Assembly: GCA_030949995.1 (NCBI GenBank)
Contig: JAUZRY010000079.1
Location: 17,981-81,980 of the forward strand
Direction of reading: 5' to 3'
DNA length: 64,000 bases
DNA from: Ardenticatenia bacterium
GTDB taxonomy: Bacteria > Chloroflexota > Anaerolineae > Ardenticatenales > Ardenticatenaceae
Below, piece after piece: positions 42,582 to 53,021 of this stretch. Under the pieces are notes generated by a model that did not search any database, was not told the DNA's origin, and worked only from the letters and a program-made list of their open reading frames with translations. The number at the start of each line of letters is the position of its first letter. Positions within the stretch are counted from its first letter, which is position 1. Made by a program: the position numbers and the translations under genes.

Positions 42582-43864
42582 CTAGCTCTCGTACCGGGAG
42601 AAGATCAGGCAGGCGTTGTGGCCCCCTAATCCCATGGAGTTGCTCATGGCCACGCGCACGTCAGCACGGCGAGCCTGGTTGGGAACGTAGTCCAAATCAC
42701 ATTCCGGGTCGGGATGTTCGTAGTTGATGGTGGGGGGAAGGATGCCCGTTTCGATGACCTTCACGCAGATAACGGCTTCCAGGGCACCCGCCGCCCCCAT
42801 GAGGTGACCGGTCATGCTCTTGGTGCTGCTCACGGGAATGTCATATGCCGTTTCGCCGAAGACGGCCTTGATGGCCTTAGTTTCGTTGGCGTCGTTCAGG
42901 GGCGTACTGGTGCCGTGGGCGTTGATGTAGTCCACGTCCTGGGGGGCAAGGTTGGCCCGCTGGAGGGCCCGTTTCATGGCTCGTTGGATGCCTACGCCGT
43001 TTTCGGGCTGGGCTGCCAAGTGATAGCCGTCCACAGTGCTCCCGTAGCCAATGAGCTCGGCGTAGATGCGGCTTCCGCGGGCTCGGGCGTGTTCCAGGGA
43101 TTCCAAGATAATGATACCACATCCCTCGGCGATGACGAAGCCATCTCGTTGGGCGTCAAATGGGCGCGAGGCCCGTTCGGGTTCGTCGTTCCGCGTGCTC
43201 ATGGCCCGCATCACGTTGAAGCCGGCAAAGGCCAGCGGCAAGATACCGGCTTCGGAGCCGCCGGCGATGATCACGTCGGCATCTCCCCGCCGGATGATTT
43301 CGGCGGCCTCGCCAATGGCGTTGGCCCCCGTGGCACAGGCGCTGACAATGCCGAAGCTGGGACCGTGGAGGCCGTATTGGATGGCAATCTGGGCGCCGGC
43401 CGTGTCAATGACCATGGCCGGCAGGAAAAAGGGGTTCACCCGGCGAGGCCCCCGGTTCTTCAACACGTCGTACTGTTTCAACAGCGTGATGATGCCACCA
43501 ATGGCGCTGCCCACAATAACGCCAATCCGTTCCGGGTTCTCGTTGTTCAAGTCAAGATTGGCGTCGGCAATGGCCTCGTGGGCGGCTGCCACGGCGAGCT
43601 GGACGAAGCGGTCGCTGCGGCGGGCCTCCTTGCGGTCCATGAACTGAGCTGGGTCAAAGTTCTTGACCTCGCCAGCGATGCGCGTTTCGTACTCCGAGGC
43701 GTCAAATTGGGTGATCGGCCCGATGCCGGAGCGGCCTTCCACGAGGTGGGCCCATGTGGTAGGCACATCGTTGCCCAGTGGTGAGAGACACCCCAGCCCT
43801 GTGACGACAACTCGTCTCTTTTGTGCACCGTTTGTGTCCAAGGTTCGCCCTCCTGCCGTACTCA
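42582..43864 (-). CDS. fabF: 3-oxoacyl-ACP synthase II
   Basis: '[17 protein letters not shown]', '[32 protein letters not shown]', '[20 protein letters not shown]', '[20 protein letters not shown]', '[14 protein letters not shown]'. Confidence 0.97.
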
Positions 43865-44054
43865 TGGTCTCCGGCCCAGGCCGGGGGAACTCTGTGAAGT
43901 ATAAACCCAGCACATGGGGTTGAGATACGCTCGTGGTGCCCGGCACATCGGCGCTGGTGGGCGTCGGTGTCAAGTCCGGGAACTGTATTGTGCTCCAGTT
44001 TGTACGATATGGCAAGTGAGAGGGCGGAAAGACCAAGGTGCTGCGGACACGGTG

Positions 44055-44083
44055 TTGACAATTCTTCACCGCCATGTTACCAT
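44055..44083 (+). promoter_or_regulatory. Predicted promoter of tyrS
   Basis: TTGACA (44055-44060) - 17 nt - TACCAT (44078-44083). Confidence 0.55.
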
Positions 44084-44224
44084 CCCTCTACGTTCAGCCC
44101 CCCGGTGAGCCTGTTCTGGTCCACAGGGCTGCCCCACGCGATGGCTCCCGGGACGAGGGGTGTTCACACTGAGCCTGCTCTTCTCTTGAGCAATCCCTGT
44201 ACTTGTCGCGCGGAGGCGTGTTCG

Positions 44225-45454
44225 ATGGGAATTCCGGTGGACGATCAGATTGCCGTGTTGATGCGGGGCACGCAGTACGGTGACGAGGAGACGAGGCGCG
44301 TCATGGAGCGGGAGTTGCGCGAGCGGCTGGAAGAGGGCAGGCCGCTGCGCGTCTACTTGGGCGTGGACCCCACAGCGCCTGACCTCCACTTGGGGCATTC
44401 CGTGCCCCTGCGCAAGTTGGCCCAGTTTCAGGAGCTCGGCCACGAGTGCACGTTTCTCATTGGCGATTTCACCGCCATGATCGGCGATCCCAGCGACAAG
44501 GACAAGACGCGCCCCCAATTGACCCGCGAGCAAGTGTTGGCCAACGTGGAGACGTATACCCGCCAAGCATTCAAGATCCTCGACCCGGGGAGGACTACAA
44601 TTCGTTACAACAGCGAGTGGCTGAGCAGGCTCACCTTGGCCGATACTGTGCGCTTAGCCAGCCACTTCACTGTGGCCCAGTTCCTCGAGCGGGAGAATTT
44701 TGCCAAGCGGTTCGAGCGAGGCGAAGCCATTCACCTCCACGAGTTCTTCTACGCCCTCATGCAGGGATACGATGCTGTCGCCCTGGAGACAGATGTGCAG
44801 ATCGGCGGCACAGACCAGACCTTCAACATCTTGGCCGGCCGACGCATCCAGCAGCTCTTCGGACAGCAGCCCCAGATCCTGATTACTCTGGGCATTCTGC
44901 CGGGCACGGACGGCCGCCTCAAGATGTCCAAGAGCTTGGGCAATGCCATCCCCATTGACACGACACCAGAGGACATGTACGGCAAGCTGATGAGCATTCC
45001 CGACTTCGCCATGCGCACCTACTTCGACCTGCTCACCCGTTTCCACCCCAACGAGATCGAGCGCTTGTTCCAGGAGCTCCGCTCAGGTGACCGTCATCCC
45101 CGCGATGTCAAGATGATCTTAGCCCGTGAAGTCACCGCCATCTTTTTCGGCGACGCGGCCGCTGCCGAAGCGGAGGCGTACTTCGTGCGTGTCTACCGCC
45201 AACGCGAACGCCCCACCGAGATGCCCACTTACGAATTGCAGGAGCCCAAGAACATTGTTGACCTGATGGCGGAGTTGAACCTGGTGAAGAGCCGCAGTGA
45301 GGCCCGTCGCTTGATCAAGCAGGGAGGCGTGCGGCTGGACGGCGAGCGGGTGACCCAGTTCGACACTGTGGTGGAACCGCGCGGCACCCGCGTGCTTCGC
45401 GTGGGCAAGCACACGTTCGTGGCCCTCCGGGAGGTTGAGACGACCGAAACGTGA
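44225..45454 (+). CDS. tyrS: Tyrosyl-tRNA synthetase (TyrZ-like)
   Basis: 'VYLGVDPTAPDLHLGHSVPLRKLAQFQELGH', 'GGTDQTFNILAGR', 'KMSKSLGNAI', C-terminal S4-like domain. Confidence 0.95.
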   Translation: MGIPVDDQIAVLMRGTQYGDEETRRVMERELRERLEEGRPLRVYLGVDPTAPDLHLGHSVPLRKLAQFQELGHECTFLIGDFTAMIGDPSDKDKTRPQLTREQVLANVETYTRQAFKILDPGRTTIRYNSEWLSRLTLADTVRLASHFTVAQFLERENFAKRFERGEAIHLHEFFYALMQGYDAVALETDVQIGGTDQTFNILAGRRIQQLFGQQPQILITLGILPGTDGRLKMSKSLGNAIPIDTTPEDMYGKLMSIPDFAMRTYFDLLTRFHPNEIERLFQELRSGDRHPRDVKMILAREVTAIFFGDAAAAEAEAYFVRVYRQRERPTEMPTYELQEPKNIVDLMAELNLVKSRSEARRLIKQGGVRLDGERVTQFDTVVEPRGTRVLRVGKHTFVALREVETTET

Positions 45455-45602
45455 GGTGAAGATCACACCAGGGGAAGGGGAGCGCCAGCTCTGCCCGTGT
45501 TGCCCAACGTTCGTCCCCCGTTGCTCCAGCCCTGTTCTCGGTGTATGCTCCTCTGTGGAGAGCGAAGGCTTCTGTGGAGGGCCGCCAGGGAAGAGGGGAC
45601 CA

Positions 45603-46432
45603 ATGAAACGCGCGGAGATAGAGGCGTTGTTGGAACGCATTGCGGCTGGCGACGAGGAGGCCCTTGATGCTCTGTTGGCCTTCTTGGAGACGCGCAGCAG
45701 CGGCACCCGCGTGCTCTTCTTGGAGGCCTTGGCCATCGAGGACGAGGAGCAGATGTGGGAAGCCATCATGCTGACCCTCGCCGACGATGATCTGCCCGCA
45801 GTTGCCCCTCTGGCACAAGGGGAGGATGTCCCCCCATCGGCCCCTCCTGACGTGCTCAATCAGCTCAGGTTCGGCCCCACACGCCGGGAGCGCGTTGAAG
45901 CGGCCAAGGCCTTGGCCGCGTGGCGCGATCCCCGCACTGTGTCGGCCCTGGTGGACGCCCTGGCCGACGATCGACTGGTAGCCGCCGCGGCCGTGGAGGC
46001 CCTCGTGGGATCGGATCCATTGCCGTGCCGGCGCTGATCGAGGCCATGCAAGCACAAGAGGCACAGGTCCGCCGGTACGCCACGAGGGCGCTCAGTCACT
46101 TGGGAGACGCTCGGGCCACCGACGTCCTCATTGAAGCCCTTGAGGACCCCAGCTATAGCGTCCGTTGGTTGGCCGCCGAAGGGCTGGTGGCCATTGGTCC
46201 CGAAGCTGTGGCGCCCTTGTTGCGCGCCATGAGCGCCCGAGTGGTGCGAGCGTGGTTCCGTCAAGGCGCCTTTCACGTGCTGAACAAAGTGGAGGGCGTG
46301 GGAAATGCGGAAGCCCAATGGCTCCGCCGGATCGCAGCCCGCGTGAAACGGGATCCGGCGGAAGAGTTACCCCTGTTGGCCCGCCGTGCCCTGGACGAAT
46401 GGCAACGGCTGTGGGCTGGAGCGTCCGGATGA
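45603..46432 (+). CDS. HEAT-repeat (PBS lyase-type) protein (frame break near 46013)
   Basis: 'RERVEAAKALAAWRDPRTVSALVDALADDRLVAAAAVEAL' joined to 'GSIAVPALIEAMQAQEAQVRRYATRALSHLGDARATDVLIEALEDPSYSVRWLAAEGL'. Confidence 0.8.
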
Positions 46433-46440
46433 GTGTTGCT

Positions 46441-47144
46441 CCTACGTGCGGTTAGCCCCTCGGTTCTTCTGGAAGGCTTTCAAGATGGCCACTACCTCTT
46501 CATCGTCCACCTGCCGAAAATCGTGATAGTAGGCCCCCACACCGACCGCCCCAGAAATCGTGCGGGGCAGTTACGGCCACGGTTACATCAGCCAGTTGGG
46601 CTAACTCCTCAAATGTCTCCCGTGGCGCCACAGGCAATGCCAACACCACTTGAGCCGGACGCTCGCTCCGAGTGGCTGCAATGGCCGCCTGCATGGTGCT
46701 GCCTGTGGCCACGCCGTCGTCCACCAGGATGACCGTGTGCCCGTGAAAGGGGGTGTGGGGCAAGACAGCGCGGTAGTGGCGTGTGCGGGCCGCGATCTCC
46801 TCCTGTGTGCGGCGGGCTTCTTCCTCAATGTAGGCTTCAGGCACCCCCAAGTAGAGGATCACATCCTCGTTGAGCACAAGGTGGCCCCGCTCGGTGATAG
46901 CCCCGATGGCCAACTCGGTGTTGCCGGGTGCTCCGAGTTTTTTGGGCATGATGAAGTCCAAGTCCGCCGACAAAAGGCGGGCGATTTCGGCGGCCACCAC
47001 GAGGCCGCCTCGTGGAATGCCGACCACAACGGGCTGGTGAAATGAGAATGGACGGAGTGCCTCAACCAGAAGGCGCCCTGCCTCGACACGGTCGGCGAAG
47101 ACGTGTGCGCGATCAAAGAGAACGTGTGTATGTGCCGTGTTCAT
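46441..47144 (-). CDS. Phosphoribosyltransferase family protein (frame break near 46550)
   Basis: 'FDRAHVFADRVEAGRLLVEAL', 'VVGIPRGGLVVAAEIA', 'VILVDDGVATGSTMQAAI'; removing one G restores 'AYYHDFRQVDDEEVVAILKAFQKNRGANRT'. Confidence 0.85.
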
Positions 47145-47170
47145 CGGGATGCTCCCTGTGCTGGCTGTAC

Positions 47171-49936
47171 TCAAGGAAGGTGGCTGCTGTGCTCTTCCTG
47201 TGCTAGCTTGTGCAGTTCGTAGAGGGTGTTAATGGCTTCAAGGGGGGAGAGCTCGATCCACGATTCTTGGCTCTGCCGCTCCTTCTTTTTTTCACCTCTT
47301 CCTCTTTCACACTCTTTCTTCTTCTCTCCTTCTTCTTTTTCTGCACATGCATGTATATATATCTTTTTTTCTCTGGTGAGGATGTGGCCTGTGGTTGTTG
47401 AAGAGGGAGAGTTGTTGGGCACCGGCCACCAAGTGGCGGACCCGCGCTTGACGCCCTTGAGGAGCACGGGCCTCGGCTTCCAGCTCGGCCAGAATCTCCT
47501 GTGCGCGCCGGACCACCGAGCGGGGTAACCCGGCCAGGGCCGCCACGTGAATGCCATAGCTGCGGTCCGCTGCTCCGGGCACGATCTTGTGGAGGAAGAC
47601 CACATCACCCCCTTCCTCGGCCACGGCTACGTTGTAGTTGCGCACGCGGGGCAGTCGGCGGGCTAACTCGGTCAGCTCGTGGTAGTGGGTGGCGAAGAGG
47701 GTACGGCTGCGCAGGCGAGGATGATTGTGAATGTGCTCCACCACGGCCCACGCGATGCTGATACCGTCATAGGTGCTTGTTCCCCGTCCGATTTCGTCGA
47801 GGACGATCAGGGAGCGTTCGGTGGCGTGATGGAGGATGTTGGCTGTCTCCACCATCTCCACCATGAAGGTCGAATGGCCGCGGGCGATCTCTCGTCGTGG
47901 GCGCCCACGCGCGTGAAGATGCGGTCGACGAGACCAATTTTGGCCTCATCTGCGGGCACGAACGCGCCAATCTGGGCCAACAGGACAATGAGGGCCACTT
48001 GGCGCAAGTACGTGCTCTTGCCCGACATGTTGGGCCCTGTGATGATGTGAATGGCTTCCTCGGCCGACAGGTATGTGTCGTTGGGGATGAAGGGCTTGTC
48101 TTGAAGGGCCTGCTCGACGACAGGGTGGCGCCCGGCCACAATGTGGATTTCATCCCCCTCGTGGAGCTCGGGGCGGACGTACCGGTGACGGGCAGCCACT
48201 TCGGCCAGGGCTGCTGATGTGTCCAGCCGGGCGATGAGGCGCGCCACGCGCAGAAGGCGTTCCGACGCCGCGGCCACTTGTGCAAGCACCTGTTGGTAGA
48301 GGCGGTTCTCCAGCTCGAGTTGGCGCTCCTCGGCGTGGAGCACGAGAGCCTCGTACTCCTTGAGCTCCGGTGTAATGTACCGCTCGGCGTTGACAAGCGT
48401 CTGCTTGCGGATGTAATGCTCGGGCACGAGGTGCGCGTTGGCCTTGGTCACTTCGATGTAGTACCCGAAGACTTTGTTGTACCCTACTTTGAGCGATTTA
48501 ATGCCCGTGCGCTCCCGTTCCACCTGTTCTAGCCCGGCAATCCACTCGCGGGCGTGGCGGGATTTCTCGATAATCTGGTGGAGCTCGTCCGAGAAGGTGG
48601 GGCGGATAAAGCCGGGCTTGTCCCGTCGTGCGGGCAGCTCGTCTGCGAGGGCGGCGTCCAAGAGGGCCAGGAGGTCAGCACATTCGTCGTAACGTGCTGG
48701 ATCGAGCCACGCCACGCGGGGGGGCGAACCCAAAAGCGCCGCCTGGCGCGTGGCGACCTCGGCCACCACCCGGAGGAGGTCGGGGAGAAGGCGCAGGGTG
48801 TCGCGCACGTGGCCCAACTCACGGGGGGTGATGAGCCCGGTGATGGCCCGGTTGGTGAGGCGTTCCAGGTCAGCTATCTGTTTAAGAAGGGCGCGCACCT
48901 CCATGCGCCCCTCCATGTCCCTGTAGAGGGCATCAACGGCGTCGAGACGGCGCTCGATGGCCTCCAGGCTCAGGAGGGGTTGATTCAGGGAGCGGCGCAG
49001 GAAACGTCCTCCCATCGGCGTGTGGGTGAGGTCCAAGATGGAAAGGAGCGTGGGACGCCTCTCCCCTTGGCCCATGCTCTCGGTGAGCTCCAGGTTGCGG
49101 CGGGTGGCCGCGTCTAAGGCCATGAAGCCCGCCGTGCTGTAGGTGTACAGGGCGCGCAGGCCGGAGAGCGCGGCGCGCTGAGTTTCCTGGAGGTAGGCTA
49201 GGATGGCGCCGGCCGCACGCATGGCCAGGGGTTTGTCCCGACACCCGAAGCCGTCGAGGGTTTGGACGCCAAAGTGATGGCACAGGGTGCGCTGTGCTGT
49301 CTCTAACTCCCAGTGCCATGCGTCGAACGTGGTGATTCGAAATCCCCGTTCGTCCACGTTGGCCGGCTGTGGTCGCGCCAGGTGTTCGGCCTCGCCGGGC
49401 ATGATGACTTCTGCGGGCCGAAGACGTTCGAGTTCTTCGTGCACGTGGCGGTGAACCTCTTGCCCTTCGATTTCCGTGCAGGCGAATTCACCTGTGGTGA
49501 TGTCCACGTAGGCCAGGCCGGCGCGGTGGCGACGCTCGTCGCGCACCAGGGCCACCAGGTAGTTGTTCTGTTTCTCGCTCAGCAAGTCTGGCTCGACGAC
49601 GGTGCCGGCGGTGACTACGCGCACGACTTCGCGACGCATCAGCCCCTTGGTCGCGCGGGGGTCGCCGATCTGTTCGGCGATGGCAACTTTGTAGCCCTTC
49701 TCGATCAGGCGGGCAATGTAGGTTTCGGCCGCGTGGTAGGGAACACCGGCCATGGGCACGCGCTGGTCTTTGCCCACGTTGCGGCTGGTGAGTACGATGT
49801 CGAGCTCGCGAGCCACGGTTTCAGCGTCGTCGTCAAAAGTCTCGTAGAAATCGCCTAACCGGAAGAAGAGAATGGCGTCTGGGTAGCGGCTTTTGAGTTC
49901 CAGGTACTGGCGCCGGACAGGCGTGACCTTGCTCAT
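47171..49936 (-). CDS. mutS: DNA mismatch repair ATPase MutS (frame breaks near 47890 and in the linker ~47280-47390)
   Basis: '[34 protein letters not shown]', '[31 protein letters not shown]', '[27 protein letters not shown]', tail '[18 protein letters not shown]'. Confidence 0.97.
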
Positions 49937-49945
49937 GGTTGCACC

Positions 49946-50773
49946 TCACCGCACGACAAGCACCGGACGGTCGCTTTCGACGAGGATCTCGTGAGTGAGA
50001 TCGTCCAGCAGGATACGCCGCCAGCGTTCGCCCCTGTGGGCCCCCACGACGATCAGGTCGTATTCGCCCTCGCGGGCTTCGTGGATGATTTCCTCCACCA
50101 CAAGGCCGTGGCGCACCTTGAGATGGGGGTGGACGCCCCGTTGTTCCAACAACTGGCGATCCCGGTCGAGGCGTTGGCCCTCGCTGGTGCCCCGGGCAAT
50201 GAGTTCATCCACGGAGGCGGCCAGAACATTGCCGCTCTTGCCGGGCGCGACGCTCACTTGGGACATCACGTGAAGGACAGTCAGTTCCGGCTGCGCGCGG
50301 TCCAACAGTTCGGGCAGCTGTTCCACCAGGCGCTTGACGAGGGTCTGACGGTTGCGCACCCCCTCGCAGAGGAGCAGGCGGCGCACGGGCGTCACACGCC
50401 CCTTGGCCACAACGACGGGGCAGGGAGCATGTTCTACCACGCGCTCGGCTGTGGCGCCCAGCAGGAAGCGCGTGCGCAACGTGTGGTGTTGGCGTTCACC
50501 CACGACGACGAGTTGATAGGCCCCCTCCTCCGCCTCCTTGACAATTTCCTCAGCCGGATGGCCGACACGCACGCGGGTGTCAGGGGAGGGAACATACTTG
50601 TTGAGCAGCACGCCGGCGTCACGGAGGATACGATCGGCCTTCTCCCGCTCGGCGGCGGGCTTGATCACCGTGAGCAGGGTGAGGTGGGCGTCGAGGTCAT
50701 GGGCTAAGAGGCCGCCGAAGATGACGGCCAGCGTGGAGTGAGGAGCACCGCCGGTGGCCACTAAGATGCGCAT
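49946..50773 (-). CDS. Universal stress protein (tandem UspA domains)
   Basis: 'LVVVGERQHHTLRTRFLLGATAERVVEHAPCPVVVAK' and second copy 'LIVVGAHRGERWRRILLDDLTHEILVESDRPVLVVR'. Confidence 0.88.
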   Translation of the reverse strand: MRILVATGGAPHSTLAVIFGGLLAHDLDAHLTLLTVIKPAAEREKADRILRDAGVLLNKYVPSPDTRVRVGHPAEEIVKEAEEGAYQLVVVGERQHHTLRTRFLLGATAERVVEHAPCPVVVAKGRVTPVRRLLLCEGVRNRQTLVKRLVEQLPELLDRAQPELTVLHVMSQVSVAPGKSGNVLAASVDELIARGTSEGQRLDRDRQLLEQRGVHPHLKVRHGLVVEEIIHEAREGEYDLIVVGAHRGERWRRILLDDLTHEILVESDRPVLVVR

Positions 50774-50913
50774 GGATGACTTCCTTCCCTTGCCAGTTTG
50801 GCATACGTCGTCGAACACGTTGGTTCTCTCCGGGGGGACCATACACATGATAGCCCGTTTTGGGCGTTCCGTCCAGCAGGAGCAAAGGTGATGGGGACCC
50901 CGCCAGTGGACAC

Positions 50914-52047
50914 TTAGAGGATCAGGCCGGCCAGAGGAATGGCGAAAAGGGCAAAGAGGAACAGAAAAAGGTGTTTCGGATGACGGGACACCCACTCGAC
51001 AAAGGCCTCCATCACGTATTCGTATTGGCGGAAAGCGAAGAGGAGAATGGCCAGTGAGGGGAGGGCCACGCTCAACATCTCGGCCAATACGACCTCGAAC
51101 GCGCGAGGTGAGAGGAGCATGGCGGCTAGGAGTGTGTCCACGAAGGTGGTGATGTTGGCCCCCATGATGTAGGGAATGACGTTCTCCCGCCGCACTAGGC
51201 CTCGGTCATTGAGGGGCACGAGAATGCTGATCGAGAGGCTCACGGACATGGAGATGAGCGTCAGCAGCGCCCCCAGCAGGAACATGACCCATGGGCGGTA
51301 CACGTACCGGGACATCTTGCCCACACGGCTCTGTTTGAGGGATTCGGTGGGCAAGCAGCGGTCGAACAGGGCAAAGCTGAGCATGATGATCAGGAACCCA
51401 ACCCCGAAGAGGGACCAGGACGGGAGCGCGCTCATCATGGCCACACGAATGGGCTGGAACGTGTGCTCCACAAGCGAGGTGATGGCCGCGCCGCGCGGCC
51501 GGGACCAGGATTGCAGCACGCCGGATGTGAGCAACCAGATGCCGGGCACAAGCCCCAGCACGTGAAGGGAAATGGTGATGCCAAAGGAAAGCAATCCCAT
51601 GCCCACGCTAGTCATCAGGTCGCGGCCGCGCAGAGCGTACATGAGGCCCAAGCAGAGCACGATGAAGCTGGCGCCAAATCTGGAGCCGGTGATCATCATG
51701 TAGGCCGAGATGGGGGAGAGCAGGCCAGCGTCCAAGAAGGCCAGCGCAGCGGCGGCAACAGGGGAGCCGCTCATGATGATCATGGACGAAAGCCACCCTG
51801 CGCTGAGCCCACGCAGGGGACGGGAGAGGTCTATCAGGCGTTCCACTAAGGGAGTGAGGACACTGGCACCATCTTTCATCACCACGATGCCAAGAACGAA
51901 GAGAAAGAGGCTGGCGAAGAACGTGGTCACTTTGACGGCCCGCCGGCCCCACATCTGGGCTGTTGCACCGGCGGAGGACCACGCCGGCACAGCCGTGGAC
52001 GGTGGATCACCGTTTGAACGATGAGGAGGCTCGTTGAGGATATCCAT
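50914..52047 (-). CDS. Na/Pi symporter-like membrane protein
   Basis: Multi-TM; 'FFASLFLFVLGIVVMKDGASVLTPLVERLIDLSRPLRGLSAGWLSSMIIMSGSPVAAAALAF...IPYIMGANITTFVDTLLAAML'. Confidence 0.7.
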   Translation of the reverse strand: MDILNEPPHRSNGDPPSTAVPAWSSAGATAQMWGRRAVKVTTFFASLFLFVLGIVVMKDGASVLTPLVERLIDLSRPLRGLSAGWLSSMIIMSGSPVAAAALAFLDAGLLSPISAYMMITGSRFGASFIVLCLGLMYALRGRDLMTSVGMGLLSFGITISLHVLGLVPGIWLLTSGVLQSWSRPRGAAITSLVEHTFQPIRVAMMSALPSWSLFGVGFLIIMLSFALFDRCLPTESLKQSRVGKMSRYVYRPWVMFLLGALLTLISMSVSLSISILVPLNDRGLVRRENVIPYIMGANITTFVDTLLAAMLLSPRAFEVVLAEMLSVALPSLAILLFAFRQYEYVMEAFVEWVSRHPKHLFLFLFALFAIPLAGLIL

Positions 52048-52071
52048 ACGTGATTGGTGGATGAAAGGGCT

Positions 52072-52548
52072 TTATGATGACAAGACTTGGTACAGGATGG
52101 TTAACAGCGCTATCATCTGTGTGATCCAGAAGACAAAAGCCCATCGTGTTTGGGACGTCTTGGCCTCTTCGACACGAACGGTCAGCTCGGCGCGCACTCT
52201 TTCCACTTCCAGGCGGATGGTTTCGATTTTCTCGTTCAGCTCGGTACGGAGTCTCTCAATCTCCACAGACGCGTCGGCGCGGGTCTTCTCGATCTCCGAC
52301 GTGAGGTCGGCGCGAACCTTCTCGATCTCCGACGTGAGGTCGGCGCGGATCTTTTCTATTTCTACAGTCATGTCGGCGCGTAGCCGTTCGATCTCCAGGC
52401 GAAAGGTTGCTTCCGAGCGCTCCACGTCTTGGCGTCGGGCTACATCCTCAGGGAGCAGGTGCTCTGAAAGGTACTCCATGACAAGCAGCCCCTCCTCTTT
52501 TCCCAGAGCGTCCTGAAGAATTCGTACAACTTGGGCGTATGTGGCCAT
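52072..52548 (-). CDS. Coiled-coil protein with 11-residue repeats and C-terminal TM helix (DUF1640/CCDC90-like)
   Basis: 'IERLRADMTVE/IEKIRADLTSE/IEKVRADLTSE/IEKTRADASVE/IERLRTELNEK...' then 'WAFVFWITQMIALLTILYQVL'. Confidence 0.7.
   Translation of the reverse strand: MATYAQVVRILQDALGKEEGLLVMEYLSEHLLPEDVARRQDVERSEATFRLEIERLRADMTVEIEKIRADLTSEIEKVRADLTSEIEKTRADASVEIERLRTELNEKIETIRLEVERVRAELTVRVEEAKTSQTRWAFVFWITQMIALLTILYQVLSS
52285..52347. repeat. 33-bp tandem repeat encoding the hendecad unit
   Basis: CTTCTCGATCTCCGACGTGAGGTCGGCGCG occurs at 52285 and 52318 (offset exactly 33 bp); degenerate copies flank. Confidence 0.9.
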
Positions 52549-52621
52549 CTCGTATCTCCTTCGGGACTTGGCGGTCGATGTGCTCGCGCGACTCGATGTG
52601 GGCAGCGGAAGTGTGGATCCA

Positions 52622-52651
52622 ATTGTAGCCCAAAATGGACAAACCGGACAA
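52622..52651 (-). promoter_or_regulatory. Predicted promoter of the coiled-coil gene
   Basis: Minus strand TTGTCC (52651-52646) - 18 nt - TACAAT (52627-52622). Confidence 0.5.
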
Positions 52652-52652
52652 T

Positions 52653-53021
52653 TTACAAGTCGGGCACCGATGTTCTGGCCCTGAAGAGGACAGCCAGTGT
52701 GGCTCCTACCATGTCGAAGCCCACGTCGGCCAGTGATGGGCTGCGGCCGGGCACAAACGACTGATGCCATTCGTCGCTCAGGGCGTACAGGAGGGCGATG
52801 ACGAGTACAACTGGCACCCGTGTGCCGGACTGCAAATTCTCCAGTCGCCACGCTCGGTCGAGGAGCATGGCGAGCACGAAGTAGAGAAAGATGTGGCCAC
52901 TGTTCTTCACGATCTGATCGAGCCACCCCGCGCTCAGCGTGGGCACGTCCGGCCGGCTCGAGAGCCAGAAGATCAAGCCCATCCACGCCAGCGGGGGGAC
53001 CCAAGCACGGAGGCGCTTCAC
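52653..53021 (-). CDS. VanZ family protein
   Basis: 'WMGLIFWLSSRPDVP...SGHIFLYFVLAMLL...LYALSDEWHQSFVPGRSPSLADVGFDMVGATLA'. Confidence 0.88.
   Translation of the reverse strand: MKRLRAWVPPLAWMGLIFWLSSRPDVPTLSAGWLDQIVKNSGHIFLYFVLAMLLDRAWRLENLQSGTRVPVVLVIALLYALSDEWHQSFVPGRSPSLADVGFDMVGATLAVLFRARTSVPDL

Noticed and set aside
44084-44224. T-box leader for tyrS
   Set aside because: No TGGTACCGCG-type T-box sequence or terminator in the leader
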